Origin: Runella zeae DSM 19591
Lineage (GTDB): Bacteria > Bacteroidota > Bacteroidia > Cytophagales > Spirosomataceae
Direction of reading: 5' to 3'
NCBI RefSeq assembly: GCF_000423565.1
Contig: NZ_KE384038.1
Span: 62,001 to 126,000 of the forward strand
DNA length: 64,000 bases
The position numbers and the translations under genes were made by a program. The notes under the pieces were generated by a model. That model saw only the letters and a program-made list of their open reading frames with translations. It did not search any database and was not told the origin of the DNA. Below, in pieces: positions 51,101 through 60,800 of this stretch. The number at the start of each line of letters is the position of its first letter. Within the stretch, counting starts at the first letter, position 1.

Positions 51101-51431
51101 ACTTCCGGTGGAAGCGCAATTTTCGTGTATCAATGCTTCTTACTGCACTGATTTGAATGGTGACGGCCTCAAAGACATCATCATCGGGGGCAATAACCAC
51201 AATTTTATCCCACAGTTTTCGAGATTGGATGGCAGCAAAGGAAAAATACTGATCAACAAAGGAAAAGGAGTGTTTGAGACTGTTTCAGACAAAGACAGTG
51301 GTTTGAGAATGGATGGTCAAACAAAGCAGATATTGCCGATTACCATCCAAGGGCAAAAGAGTGTCATATGCTTGATTAACAATACAGTACCGAAGGTGTT
51401 TAGGGTAGCAGAGAAACCAAAAAATCTATGA
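48108..51431 (+). CDS. FG-GAP/VCBS-repeat lipoprotein with central ASPIC/UnbV segment (paralogue 2)
   Basis: About 1107 residues from a GTG start (48108); no ATG is available near the signal peptide, and a TTG at 48096 is an alternative. The lipobox is at CLVIGLQAC. Seven Ca-binding repeats (GDINNDGLPDVFMT to ADLDNDGDLDLIVN), ASPIC/UnbV (RSIGAEVKIF... PSRGFQSSTEYPITVGLG), then seven more (GDVNGDGKDDIYIC to TDLNGDGLKDIIIG) are visible. It shares the N-terminal block FNIFNYRNFYNGGGV with paralogue 1. Its stop overlaps the GH31 start (ATGA), so the two are translationally coupled. Confidence 0.9.
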   Translation: MNQGFKNKAVYFFCLVIGLQACSLKKETPVFEKVENSGIDFENKVVNTADFNIFNYRNFYNGGGVGVGDINNDGLPDVFMTSNMGTNKLYLNKGNFQFEDISTKAGIENSGHWNTGVVMVDINHDGLLDIYVCNAGIDKRFKKQGNALFINNGNLTFTNKAAEYGLDEDGYTTHAAFFDYDLDGDLDCYILNNSFIPVNTLNYDNNRTLRAKDWPVKDFLKGGGDKLLRNDNDKFVDVSEEAGIYGSLIGFGLGVTVGDVNNDGYPDIYISNDFFEKDYLYINQRNGTFSEESEQRLGHTSLASMGADMADINNDGYSEIFTTDMLPRDEVRLKSTTSFENHYVFKLKQKKGFSNQFMQNALQLNNQDGTYSEIACLSGVEASDWSWGALMFDADNDAQTDIYVCNGIYHDVIDQDFIDFFANEVAQKMVLSGEKKSFEAILSNMPSRPIANSFFHNKGGLKFEEVGQKFGFDTPSFSNGAAYADLDNDGDLDLIVNNVNQKAFVYRNNTEKIPNRHFAKFILKGDQKNPRSIGAEVKIFANKQVLSRYIMPSRGFQSSTEYPITVGLGAITKIDSVWIKWPNGKATVATALGVDKTHNFSIKDASTRTLSFDQIKPTILAETKWPFEAHKENDYEDFYEEKNIPVKLSTEGPKAAVGDVNGDGKDDIYICGASQQAGQLYLQTATSFVKSPQKVFEDFIYLEDTEAVFFDADQDGDLDLYVGTGGNEFPANDRGLQDRLYLNDGKGNFTYTEKALPYNGMNTSVVAPHDYDGDGDIDIFVGSRSVAKQYGLNPPSYLFQNNGDGTFKSVLPKEIQEIGMVRDAVWQDLDGDNKKELVVVGDWMAPLILTYKNGQFQKLTTGLEAMGGFWGRVEAVDIDNDNDMDLVLGNMGDNFMLQASADKPIKLWVSDFDNNGLIDKIMTKTVDGKDSPVFLKREMMEQFPILKKESLKHAEYATRTLKDFFKEDVLAKSLVKEVNYQKSSVAINDGKGHFSIIELPVEAQFSCINASYCTDLNGDGLKDIIIGGNNHNFIPQFSRLDGSKGKILINKGKGVFETVSDKDSGLRMDGQTKQILPITIQGQKSVICLINNTVPKVFRVAEKPKNL

Positions 51432-54178
51432 GGGAGCACTACAGGGGCATAGGGATGATGATTCTGCTTGGGTTGTTGACGCATAGTCTATTTTCTCAAA
51501 ATGCAGGGGATTTTGTGAGTTTTCGGAAGAATGCCACTGATTTGCGCATTAGCGGAACCAAAGGCGACATCTTGATTCAGGGATTTTCGAGTTCAATTTT
51601 CAAGGTCCAGTGGCTTTCTACCAACGAAAACTCGGTAGATACTTCGGCTTCAGTAATTTTAAAACCCCAAAGTTTTACTTATTTTATTGTCGAAAGTGCT
51701 ACAGCTTTAGAAATAAGCTCCACAGATTGTAGCATTGAAATTACGAAAAAGCCTCTTGCAGTATCTCTAAAGTCTAACGGGCGCACCAAAATTCAACAGT
51801 ATAACTTTAGAGCCGCTCAGGATTCGGTGTACTTAGATTTCAAAATCAACCCTGCCGATGTATTTCATGGTTCGGGAGGGCGTATTTCGGAGGTTGATTT
51901 AAACCGCAAAGTGCTGGAGTTCAAAAATACGTATCGCCCCAGTTATTTTGAAGATATTTATGGCTATACGACTCAGTTATCCCAAAGTTTCAATGTGCCA
52001 TTTATTGTATCTTCTCACCAATATGGATTGCTTCTGGATAGCAATTTGCCCGGAAGTATGCGAATGTACATTGGAGCCTTGGATTCTACGCAAATCCATG
52101 TGGAAGCCCAAAGTCAAGGCAAATGGGCGTACTATTTTATCAATGGGAATTCTAACGATGAAATTCTGGAGCATTATACCTTGCTCACTGGAAGGCAGCC
52201 TTTGGTGCCACGCTGGGCTTTAGGGTATTTACAATCAAAGTTTGGCTACAAGACGGAGGCCGAAGCCAAAGAAGTAGTGAATAAATTACAAAGCCAAGGT
52301 TTTCCGCTTGATGCCCTGATTTTGGACTTATATTGGTATGGAGATGGCACTACTATGGGTAATTTCGACTGGAATAATTCGGCTTTTCCCAATCCTACCC
52401 AAATGATGAAAGATTGGGCGGCCAAAGGCGTAAAGACGATATTGATAAGTGACCCTTATATCACCACCAAATCCAAAAACTTTCGATTGGCGGATTCGCT
52501 GAGTTATCTCACAAAAAATACCAACAATCAGACCACAACTGTAGATATGTGGAACGGCACGGTGGGGTTGTTGGATGTGTTTAAGCCTCAAACCCAACAA
52601 TGGCTCTGGGCACAGTATAAGCGACTGACTAGCCAAGGTGTTTCGGGTTGGTGGTGTGATAAAATCGAACCTGAAGAGCATCCTTCCAATTTTGTACATG
52701 TCAACGGAAGTGCGCCTCAGGTGCATAATCTATATGCGCTTACATGGGCACAAAACCTGTATGAAAATTATCGCCGTGATTTTCCTGAGCAAAGATTGTT
52801 CAATTTGATTAGGTCTGGTTGGGCGGGGTCGCAGCGATATGGAGCTTTGCCGTGGAGTGGAGATGTGATGAGATATTGGGCGGGATTTAAGTTGCAAATT
52901 CCGATGATGATTCATGCGGGATTTTCGGGTTTGGCATATATGCATTCCGACATCGGCGGTTTTGCGACTGGTCCCGACAAAAGAGAAAAAGATGAGGAAA
53001 TGGATATGCGTTGGTTTCAGTTTGGGACATTTTCGCCTATCATGCGAGCGCACGGACAGAGGTCAAGTACGGAGCCATATAATCTTTCTCAACCTTTTTA
53101 TGATATTGTCAAACGTCATGTCAAGCTCCGCTATGAGTTGTTGCCTTATACCTATAGTTTGGCTTATCAAAACAGTACCACAGGGCGGCCACTATGCCTG
53201 TCGATGGATTATTTTGAATTGACAAACACCAACAAAAATATCACAGATCAGTATTTTTTTGGAGAAAATCTGCTCGTTGCACCTATTTTGCTGCACGGGA
53301 TGCTGGTGCGAAAAGTAGTATTGCCCAAAGGGAAATGGTTTAATTTTTGGACCAATCAACTGCACAATGGCGACGCTAATGTTTTTGAAAAAGTGACCAA
53401 CGAAAATATCCCTGTTTATGCCAAGGCGGGAAGCTTTATTCCTTTGGCATCTTCGGCTAAGTCTTCTACTGACTCTTATATTTCGGATAGCCTTACGGTC
53501 AAATTTTTTCAGGATGTATCGGTAAGAAACTCTTCATTTACGATGTTTCATGATGACGGGAAAAATCCTAATTCGTTGAAAAATAACCAAATAGAGCTTA
53601 TTGACTTTATTGGAAAAACCGTGACCGATACCGTACAAGTGCAAATCAGGCGCCGTCAAAAATTTGATAAAAGCTTGGCTGCCAGAGCGATAATCTTTGA
53701 ATTTGAAAATATCACCTCTTTTCCGAAAACCGTAATACTCAATGGTCAAACGATTCAGGTTGTTTTTCAAGAAAACTTATTTAACAAAGACAATCAAGCT
53801 TTTTACGATGCGACTTCAGCGCAATTGTTGGTTCGTTTTGCATGGCAGTGCGATTCTCCCGCTCAAATCACGGTCATTAGAGATGGCTTGTCGGTTTTGA
53901 CCGCCCTGGAACCTACCAAAGAATGGAAGGTATACCCCAACCCGATGAGACAAGGCCAAAAAGTAACTTTAGATTTTGTAGTAAATACGTCTGCTGAATA
54001 TGAGCTTGAGCTAGTCAATACCGCTGGAATAGTAGTGAATAGACTTCGACTAGGGCAACTTCAGAAAGACACTCAAGTGGTATATCCTTTTGATGTACCC
54101 ACGCTGAAAGGCACAGTAGTGCTAAGATTGAAAAACAACTTAGGGCAAGCAACGAGTAAAAAATTAGTGATAGAATAA
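51428..54178 (+). CDS. GH31 glycoside hydrolase with T9SS C-terminal sorting domain
   Basis: A 916-residue secreted enzyme (signal peptide IGMMILLGLLTHSLFSQ). The N-terminal beta-sandwich (about 25-250) is followed by the GH31 barrel: LILDLYWYGDGTTMGNFDWN (about 298-317), GVSGWWCDKIEPEEHP (about 406-421, with the likely nucleophile Asp), ALPWSGDVMRYWAGF (about 474-488, likely acid/base Asp) and AYMHSDIGGF. The last 85 residues (from WKVYPNPMRQGQKVTL, about 832) form a type A sorting domain, so the enzyme leaves through the type IX system to the surface or medium. Alpha-glucosidase, xylosidase or related activity cannot be told apart here. Confidence 0.93.
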   Translation: MREHYRGIGMMILLGLLTHSLFSQNAGDFVSFRKNATDLRISGTKGDILIQGFSSSIFKVQWLSTNENSVDTSASVILKPQSFTYFIVESATALEISSTDCSIEITKKPLAVSLKSNGRTKIQQYNFRAAQDSVYLDFKINPADVFHGSGGRISEVDLNRKVLEFKNTYRPSYFEDIYGYTTQLSQSFNVPFIVSSHQYGLLLDSNLPGSMRMYIGALDSTQIHVEAQSQGKWAYYFINGNSNDEILEHYTLLTGRQPLVPRWALGYLQSKFGYKTEAEAKEVVNKLQSQGFPLDALILDLYWYGDGTTMGNFDWNNSAFPNPTQMMKDWAAKGVKTILISDPYITTKSKNFRLADSLSYLTKNTNNQTTTVDMWNGTVGLLDVFKPQTQQWLWAQYKRLTSQGVSGWWCDKIEPEEHPSNFVHVNGSAPQVHNLYALTWAQNLYENYRRDFPEQRLFNLIRSGWAGSQRYGALPWSGDVMRYWAGFKLQIPMMIHAGFSGLAYMHSDIGGFATGPDKREKDEEMDMRWFQFGTFSPIMRAHGQRSSTEPYNLSQPFYDIVKRHVKLRYELLPYTYSLAYQNSTTGRPLCLSMDYFELTNTNKNITDQYFFGENLLVAPILLHGMLVRKVVLPKGKWFNFWTNQLHNGDANVFEKVTNENIPVYAKAGSFIPLASSAKSSTDSYISDSLTVKFFQDVSVRNSSFTMFHDDGKNPNSLKNNQIELIDFIGKTVTDTVQVQIRRRQKFDKSLAARAIIFEFENITSFPKTVILNGQTIQVVFQENLFNKDNQAFYDATSAQLLVRFAWQCDSPAQITVIRDGLSVLTALEPTKEWKVYPNPMRQGQKVTLDFVVNTSAEYELELVNTAGIVVNRLRLGQLQKDTQVVYPFDVPTLKGTVVLRLKNNLGQATSKKLVIE

Positions 54179-54187
54179 AAACTGCCT

Positions 54188-55390
54188 ATGAAATCTCTGA
54201 TAAAGCTTTTGATATGGAGTGGATTGCTAGGCGCTATTGCTTGGGGATGTGTAGATAACTTTCAGGTCAATATCACCACTTCCAAAGGATACTTGTTGGT
54301 AGAAGGCACGCTTACCGATTTGAACGAACCCCAGTATATAAGTATATTCAGAACCCCCGAAGATACTCAGTTTAAAAGCTCAGATTTTACTTCTTCTATC
54401 AATCTTGACCGCCAAAAAGCGGTGCCCGTTACTCAAGCCCAAGTAAAGCTGATTGTGAACAATAAAGACGAGATAGCGATGCAAGAAACCCTAGCAGGCT
54501 ATTATTATCTGCCTTCTTCTTTCAAGGCAAAAGTAGGAAATACATATCAGCTTTGGTTTAAGACTACGGACGGGATTACGTACGAATCTTCCATAGAATC
54601 GATGAGCCCAGTTGCGGACATCAAAGAGATGCGGGAGGAGTTTAATCAGGTAGGTATCAAAAGGTCGCTGACGAGTAGCGAACGAATCGCAACCAACGAT
54701 ATTTATATCGACTTTGACGACATTCCTAACTCCAAAAATTTTTATCGGTGGAGATGGGTAAATTGGGAAATTCAACGCGTGTGCGAGACCTGTCGTCAGG
54801 GGCGGTACTATATTTATGAAGATGAAACGGGCGAAACAGGAGGCTGCTACCGAGACCTTACCCTCCAATCAAACGATCTATTTGATTATTATTGTGGTAA
54901 CCGTTGTTGGGATATTTTTTATAGCCCTGATATCAACATTTTGGCGGATGTATATACCGACGGTCAACCTCAAAAAAATCGTCTAGTAGCTCAGATTCCT
55001 CTTCGACAATCCAATCCTACTTTGGTGAGTGTGCAGCAGATGTCATTGTCGCCCAATGCTTTTCGGTATCTTAAACTTTTACAAGACCAATCTATTAATA
55101 CGGGTACTTTGGCCGATACTCCTCCTGCCCCTATCAGAGGAAATATTAAAAATAGTAAGAATGAAGAAGAATTGGTTTTGGGATATTTTTCGGCATCGTC
55201 GGTGTCCGAAAAACGACTGATGATGAACCGTCGCAATACTACAGGAGGCTCACTCAATGGTTTGTTTGCATTTTTCAACAATCGCCTCCCTCTCTTGGAA
55301 GATGCCTCCAACGAACGCCCTGACATTCCGTTGGGTATTTGTAAAAATAGCCTTACCCGAACTTCTATCCCCCCTTTTGGTTGGCGATGA
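54188..55390 (+). CDS. DUF4249 family lipoprotein
   Basis: A 400-residue lipoprotein (lipobox at LLGAIAWGC, Cys about 21). DUF4249 proteins begin with a short beta-rich Ig-like domain (here LLVEGTLTDLNEPQYISIFRTPE, split at about 36-58) and are usually coded next to a TonB receptor, which is the case here: its stop overlaps the start of the next gene by ATGA. The Cys cluster VCETCRQGRYY (about 199-209) and CGNRCWDIF (about 238-246) may form disulfides. It is probably a surface partner of the receptor. Confidence 0.88.
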   Translation: MKSLIKLLIWSGLLGAIAWGCVDNFQVNITTSKGYLLVEGTLTDLNEPQYISIFRTPEDTQFKSSDFTSSINLDRQKAVPVTQAQVKLIVNNKDEIAMQETLAGYYYLPSSFKAKVGNTYQLWFKTTDGITYESSIESMSPVADIKEMREEFNQVGIKRSLTSSERIATNDIYIDFDDIPNSKNFYRWRWVNWEIQRVCETCRQGRYYIYEDETGETGGCYRDLTLQSNDLFDYYCGNRCWDIFYSPDINILADVYTDGQPQKNRLVAQIPLRQSNPTLVSVQQMSLSPNAFRYLKLLQDQSINTGTLADTPPAPIRGNIKNSKNEEELVLGYFSASSVSEKRLMMNRRNTTGGSLNGLFAFFNNRLPLLEDASNERPDIPLGICKNSLTRTSIPPFGWR

Positions 55391-57780
55391 AAACAAGATT
55401 TTTACTTTTGATGATAATGCTTCTAGGAAGTTTAGAAATCATAGCTCAGAGCTACCTTATTAGTGGGATTGTGCGTGACTCGCTGACCAATGCGCCCCTA
55501 GAAGGTGCCACGATTGTGATGGATAGAAACAAAAAACTATACGCCACCCGCAGCGACGCCGAAGGAAAGTTTGCGATCAATGCGGGTAGTGGCAACCATG
55601 TTCTGGCGATTCGATATTTGGGATATGTACCATTCTCAAAATACATCCCCTCTTTAAAAGGAAATTTGAAAATAGAGGTTGTTCTTTCTAAAGTAGAACA
55701 TCAGCTGGAGCAAGTAGTGATTACCACCAAAGGATTTGACCAAACCGTACGACAGCCAATCTTGGGAGTAAATCAGCTCAATATGAAAACTTTCCAAAAA
55801 TTGCCAGCGGCATTTGGGGAAGTCGATTTGTTGAGAGGCATTCAGATGCTTCCGGGTGTAACAAGCGTAGGCGAAGCTTCCAATGGCGTCAATATCAGAG
55901 GGGGAACTACCGACCAAAACCTCATCTTGCTCGACGATACGCCTATTTTTAACCCTACGCATATGTTTGGGTTGTTTTCGGTATTTCCTCCCGATGCTGT
56001 AGCAGGGCTGGATTTATACAAAGGAAATGTACCCGGACGCTACGGAGGTAGAGCTGCTTCGGTGATGGATATAGCTTTGAAAAACCCCAACCTCGAAACA
56101 TGGAAGGGCAAAGGAGGTATCAGTGTGGTATCCAATCGCTTGATGTTGGATGCGCCCATTGTCAAAGGAAAACTAGGTGTATATGCGGCTGGAAGAGGTG
56201 CATTCAATGATTTTTTGCTTCCTATTGCGTCCGAACGCCTCAAGGGCATCAAAGCCAAATTTGGAGAAGGAGTGATGAAAGCGTTTTGGAAAGTAAATCA
56301 GCGCAATACCGTAACAGCAATGGCCTACAAAAGTTACGATTTGTTCAAAACAGATTTGTTGCCCAGTTTGCCCAATGTGATTGGGGTGAGTACCTTTTAT
56401 GAACACCAAGCCACCAACGCGATGGCGCGGTGGCTACACGTGATTTCGCCCAAACTTGACATGCAGACCACAGCCGTGTATGCGCACTATGCGCCCACTA
56501 TCTCTACCCTCGAAAAAGATACCGACAATCCCGTTCGTTTGGAATCGTCTATTGTGCAAAAACAACTAAAATCTAATTTGAATTGGCAATCTGAAAATCA
56601 CAAAATAGAGTCAGGAATTGTTTTTACAAATTATACCATCGCTCCCGGTACCCTTCAGCCCAATCAGAGCGAAAGCGTAAAGTACGTGACCACCCCTACC
56701 GAATACGCCAATGAATGGGCTTGGTATGCAGACGAAGAATTTAGCTATTCCAAAAAGTGGGCTTTTTCGTTGGGATTGCGTTATTCGCTGTTTATGGCTT
56801 TGGGACCCAACGATTATCGGAATTATGAAGCAGGAGAGCCACGCGACGACTTTTCGGTCGTTGATACAGTGGCGGTAGCCAAGGGCAAACCTCTCAAAAC
56901 CTATGGTGGACTAGAGCCACGGCTAGGCATAAGATACACCATCACCGACAAAATTTCCTTAAAATTTGGGTATAATTTGATGCGGCAATATGTACAGATT
57001 ATTTCCAATACTACCACGCCTATTCCAACGTCTCGCTGGAAAACCAGCGACCGGAACATCAAGCCACAAATAAGCAATTTGGCGTCGGCGGGGTATTACC
57101 AATCTTTCAACAAAGACATTTACGAAGTTTCGTTGGAGGGGTATTATAGATACACCCAAAACATGGTCGATTATAAACCAGGCGCTGATTTTTTACTTCA
57201 AAAGTATCCCGAAACCCAAATCGTACAAGGCGTAAGTAAAGCGTATGGAGTAGAACTGATGCTGACCAAAAAGAAAGGCAAACTAACGGGCTGGGCCAAT
57301 TATACGTATTCGCGTACCTTCAATCGTACGTATGACGGCATCGCGCCTATTGAGCGTGTCAACAATGGCAACTGGTATGCTGCCAATTACGACCGGCCTC
57401 ATACGTTCAATACTTCCATTGATATTTTTGTGGACGACCACAATTCCTTCAGTTTTACTTTTATGTACAGCAAAGGCCGACCTTATACGGAGCCTGTGGG
57501 TTTTGTAAATTACCTTAACAATTACTTCCCCTTTTACGAAGCTCGCAACAACCGACGCGTTCCGGATTATCATCGGCTAGATTTTGCGTGGAATATTTAC
57601 AATCCACGGATGAAAGATAGACGTTTTAAGGGACACTGGGCATTTACGGCCTACAACTTGTATGCTCGTAAAAATGTCTATTCGGTCTTTTTTAAGACCG
57701 AAAATGGTACGAGTGTGGCCCAAAAACTCCAAATATTTGCCGCACCAATTGTAAGCCTAGCTTATAATTTTGAGTTTTAA
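55387..57780 (+). CDS. TonB-dependent receptor (DUF4249-associated)
   Basis: A 797-residue outer-membrane receptor. The start at the ATG overlapping the upstream stop codon is preferred to a TTG two codons earlier. A signal peptide is followed by a carboxypeptidase-regulatory-like domain (ISGIVRDSLTNAPLEGATIV, about 26-45), the plug (LGVNQLNMKTFQKLPAAFGEVDLLRGIQMLPGV in part, NGVNIRGGTTDQNLILLDD at about 166-184) and a beta-barrel ending VSLAYNFEF. It is shorter than SusC and has no SusD; DUF4249 is its likely partner. Confidence 0.93.
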   Translation: MKTRFLLLMIMLLGSLEIIAQSYLISGIVRDSLTNAPLEGATIVMDRNKKLYATRSDAEGKFAINAGSGNHVLAIRYLGYVPFSKYIPSLKGNLKIEVVLSKVEHQLEQVVITTKGFDQTVRQPILGVNQLNMKTFQKLPAAFGEVDLLRGIQMLPGVTSVGEASNGVNIRGGTTDQNLILLDDTPIFNPTHMFGLFSVFPPDAVAGLDLYKGNVPGRYGGRAASVMDIALKNPNLETWKGKGGISVVSNRLMLDAPIVKGKLGVYAAGRGAFNDFLLPIASERLKGIKAKFGEGVMKAFWKVNQRNTVTAMAYKSYDLFKTDLLPSLPNVIGVSTFYEHQATNAMARWLHVISPKLDMQTTAVYAHYAPTISTLEKDTDNPVRLESSIVQKQLKSNLNWQSENHKIESGIVFTNYTIAPGTLQPNQSESVKYVTTPTEYANEWAWYADEEFSYSKKWAFSLGLRYSLFMALGPNDYRNYEAGEPRDDFSVVDTVAVAKGKPLKTYGGLEPRLGIRYTITDKISLKFGYNLMRQYVQIISNTTTPIPTSRWKTSDRNIKPQISNLASAGYYQSFNKDIYEVSLEGYYRYTQNMVDYKPGADFLLQKYPETQIVQGVSKAYGVELMLTKKKGKLTGWANYTYSRTFNRTYDGIAPIERVNNGNWYAANYDRPHTFNTSIDIFVDDHNSFSFTFMYSKGRPYTEPVGFVNYLNNYFPFYEARNNRRVPDYHRLDFAWNIYNPRMKDRRFKGHWAFTAYNLYARKNVYSVFFKTENGTSVAQKLQIFAAPIVSLAYNFEF

Positions 57781-57849
57781 AATCAAACAAATTAGAATCG
57801 CCAAACTTGCCAAGTTGGAGTTTCGAAAGTTTTATAAATATTGTTTTTA

Positions 57850-60800
57850 ATGAAGTCTATTTATCTTTTTTTACTTTTTGCGGTATTGGTTTCTTGTCAA
57901 AAAGCCGAGAAAGCAGTTCCTGCCTTTCGATTACTGGAGGCGAGTCAAACGGGCATTGCGTTTTCAAATGATTTGAAAGCGACCAATGAACTCAATATTT
58001 TCAATTATATGTATTTTTATAATGGTAGTGGCGTAGGCGCTGGTGACTTCAACAACGACGGCTTGATCGATGTTTGTTTTACGGGCAATCTCGCCCAAAA
58101 CCGTCTTTATATCAATCGTGGAAAACTTAAGTTTGAGGATGTAACTCCCCAAACCAATATCAATCTTGCCAAAGGCTGGGCCAATGGGGTTTCGGTAGTG
58201 GATATCAATCAAGACGGAAAACTAGATTTGTATATCAATCAAGTGGGCGGTTTTCAGGGATTTAATGGCCGTAATTTGCTCTTTATTTGTAAGGAAATCA
58301 CCAAAGAAGGCGTGCCTATTTATGAAGAAAAAGCCAAAGAATATGGACTAGATTTGGTAGGATTTGGTACGCAAGCTGCCTTTTTTGATTATGATTTAGA
58401 CGGAGATTTAGACTTTTTTCAACTCAATCATTCCGTTCATCAAAATGGCACTTTTGGATTCCGCTCGGTATTTCAGGGCAAGATGCACCCTACGGCGGGC
58501 GATAAGTTTTTTAGAAATGACAGTCAGTATTCTTCTGAAGGTCAGATGGTTAAGCCTGTTTTCAAAGAGGTGACTTTGGAGGCACGTATCGTGAGTGATG
58601 TGCTAGGATATGGACTGGGTGTTGGCGTAGGCGATGTCAATTTTGACGGCTATCCAGATATGTACATTGGCAATGATTTTCACGAAAATGACTATCTCTA
58701 TATCAATCAGCAAAATGGGCAGTTTAAAGAAGATTTGGAAAACCAAATAATGCACACAAGCCAATTTTCGATGGGAATTGATATTGGAGATATCAACAAC
58801 GACATCCTGCCCGAAATCATTTCTTTGGATATGTTGCCCTACGATAAAGAAATCCTGAAACGGTCGGAAGGAGAAGACTCTTACAATATTTTTAAATATA
58901 AAATACGCCAAGGCTACAATCATCAGTTTGCCAGAAACAATCTACAGCTCAATTTAGGACCCTTGTCAGCTCAAAAAAATCCCCAAGGCGCTTTTTCAGA
59001 AATTGGGATGTATACTGGAGTATATGCCACCGACTGGTCGTGGGCACCTCTTTTTATGGATTTTGACAACGACGGCCGCAAGGATTTATTTATCTCAAAC
59101 GGTATTCCTAAGCGCATGAATGACATTGATTACATACAATTTGTATCAAACGAAAGCATTCAGGCCAAAATGAACAAAGGGGAATTTACGGAAGATGACC
59201 CTTCGGTGGTGGAGATTTTGCCCGAAATCAAATTACCTAATAAGTTTTATCTCAATACTCCAACTCTGCAATTTCAGGACTGGCAAAACCGTATTATGAA
59301 TGATAAACCTTCCTTTTCAAACGGTGCTGTTTATGCAGATTTGGATAATGACGGTGACCTAGAAGTCATTACCAACAACATCAACGACAAAGCCTTTATC
59401 TATGAAAACCTAGCTAATGAATATGCTCCCACTCATCAATCTTTGACGCTGCATCTGAAAGGCTCTTCCCACAATCGGAATGCCATCGGAGCTAAGTGTT
59501 TGATATTTAAGGGTAAAGAAGTGCTGTCTTACGAGAAGTTTCCGGTAAGAGGGTTTCAGGCAAGTATGGAAGTACCTTTGACGATTGGCCTTGGCAATAA
59601 AGCGGAAGTAGATTCTATGTATGTAATTTGGCCTGACAAACGTTTTCAAAAAATAGACCCTAAAAATTTGCCTAGCTCCATTACGATCACTTATCAAGCT
59701 ACGCTGCCGGTATTTGATTATGCGGCTTTTGTGGCAAAGATGATTCGGAGCGTAGCAGTAGAAGATGTGACAGAGGCGTCGGGGTTGGATTTTGTACATC
59801 AAGAAAACAACTTCAATGAATTTGACCGGGAAGCTCTTATTCCGCATTTGGCCTCTTCGGAAGGCCCTGCTTTGGCGCTCGGCGATATCAATCGTGACGG
59901 CCTTGAAGATGTGTTTTTGGGAAATGCCCGCGACGGGGTCAGCAAGGTATATCTCCAAAACGCCAAGGGTAAATTTGTGTATTTAAAACAACCCGAAATC
60001 GCCAAGGATAGTGCTTATGAAGACGTAGATGCGGTGTTTGCGGATGTCAACGCCGACTCGCATCTCGACTTGATAGTCGCAAGTGGTGGCAACGAATTTT
60101 TTGGTAACTCCGAATACCTCCAACCGCGCGTATATCTCAATGACGGTAAAGGGAATTTTGCCCGAAAAAAGGACGCTTTTACGGACTTGTTTGTGACTGC
60201 CTCTACCGTAAGAGCGTTTGATTTTACGGGTGATGGCAAAATGGATTTGTTTATCGGGGGGCGCTCTATCCCGAAGGCTTACGGAGACAATCCTCGTTCT
60301 TATTTACTTCAAAACGACGGCACGGGAAAATTTGTGGATATAACTGAAAAAATAGCCCCCGACTTGAAAAATATTGGGATGGTGAAAAACGTAGAATTGG
60401 TTGATATTGAAGGTGATAAAGATACGGATTTGGTACTTTCTATAGAGTGGCAAGGCGTATGTATAATGGAAAATAACAAGGGTACATTTACCAAAAAAAT
60501 GCTTACTGAAGCCAAAGGTTGGTGGAATTTTACCCTCACGAGCGATTTCGACGCCGACGGAGATTTGGATATTTTGGTCGGAAATCTGGGCTTGAATAGT
60601 CGTCTCAAAGCTACTCCTGAGCAGCCCGTAAAGCTTTACGTAGGAGATATTGATAAAAATGACAGGGTAGATCAAATTTTGACTTATTTTCTCAACGGAC
60701 AGGAGACCCTTTTTGCCAATAAAATGGAAACCGATAAGCAGTTTCCGTTTATCAAAAAACAATACATTCATGCCAAAGATTTTGCGCAAGCAAGTGTAGA

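Noticed and set aside
59410-59958. A minus-strand open frame of 182 codons inside FG-GAP paralogue 3
   Set aside because: It mirrors the ASPIC/FG-GAP coding sequence; repeated Asp codons on one strand produce long open frames on the other.
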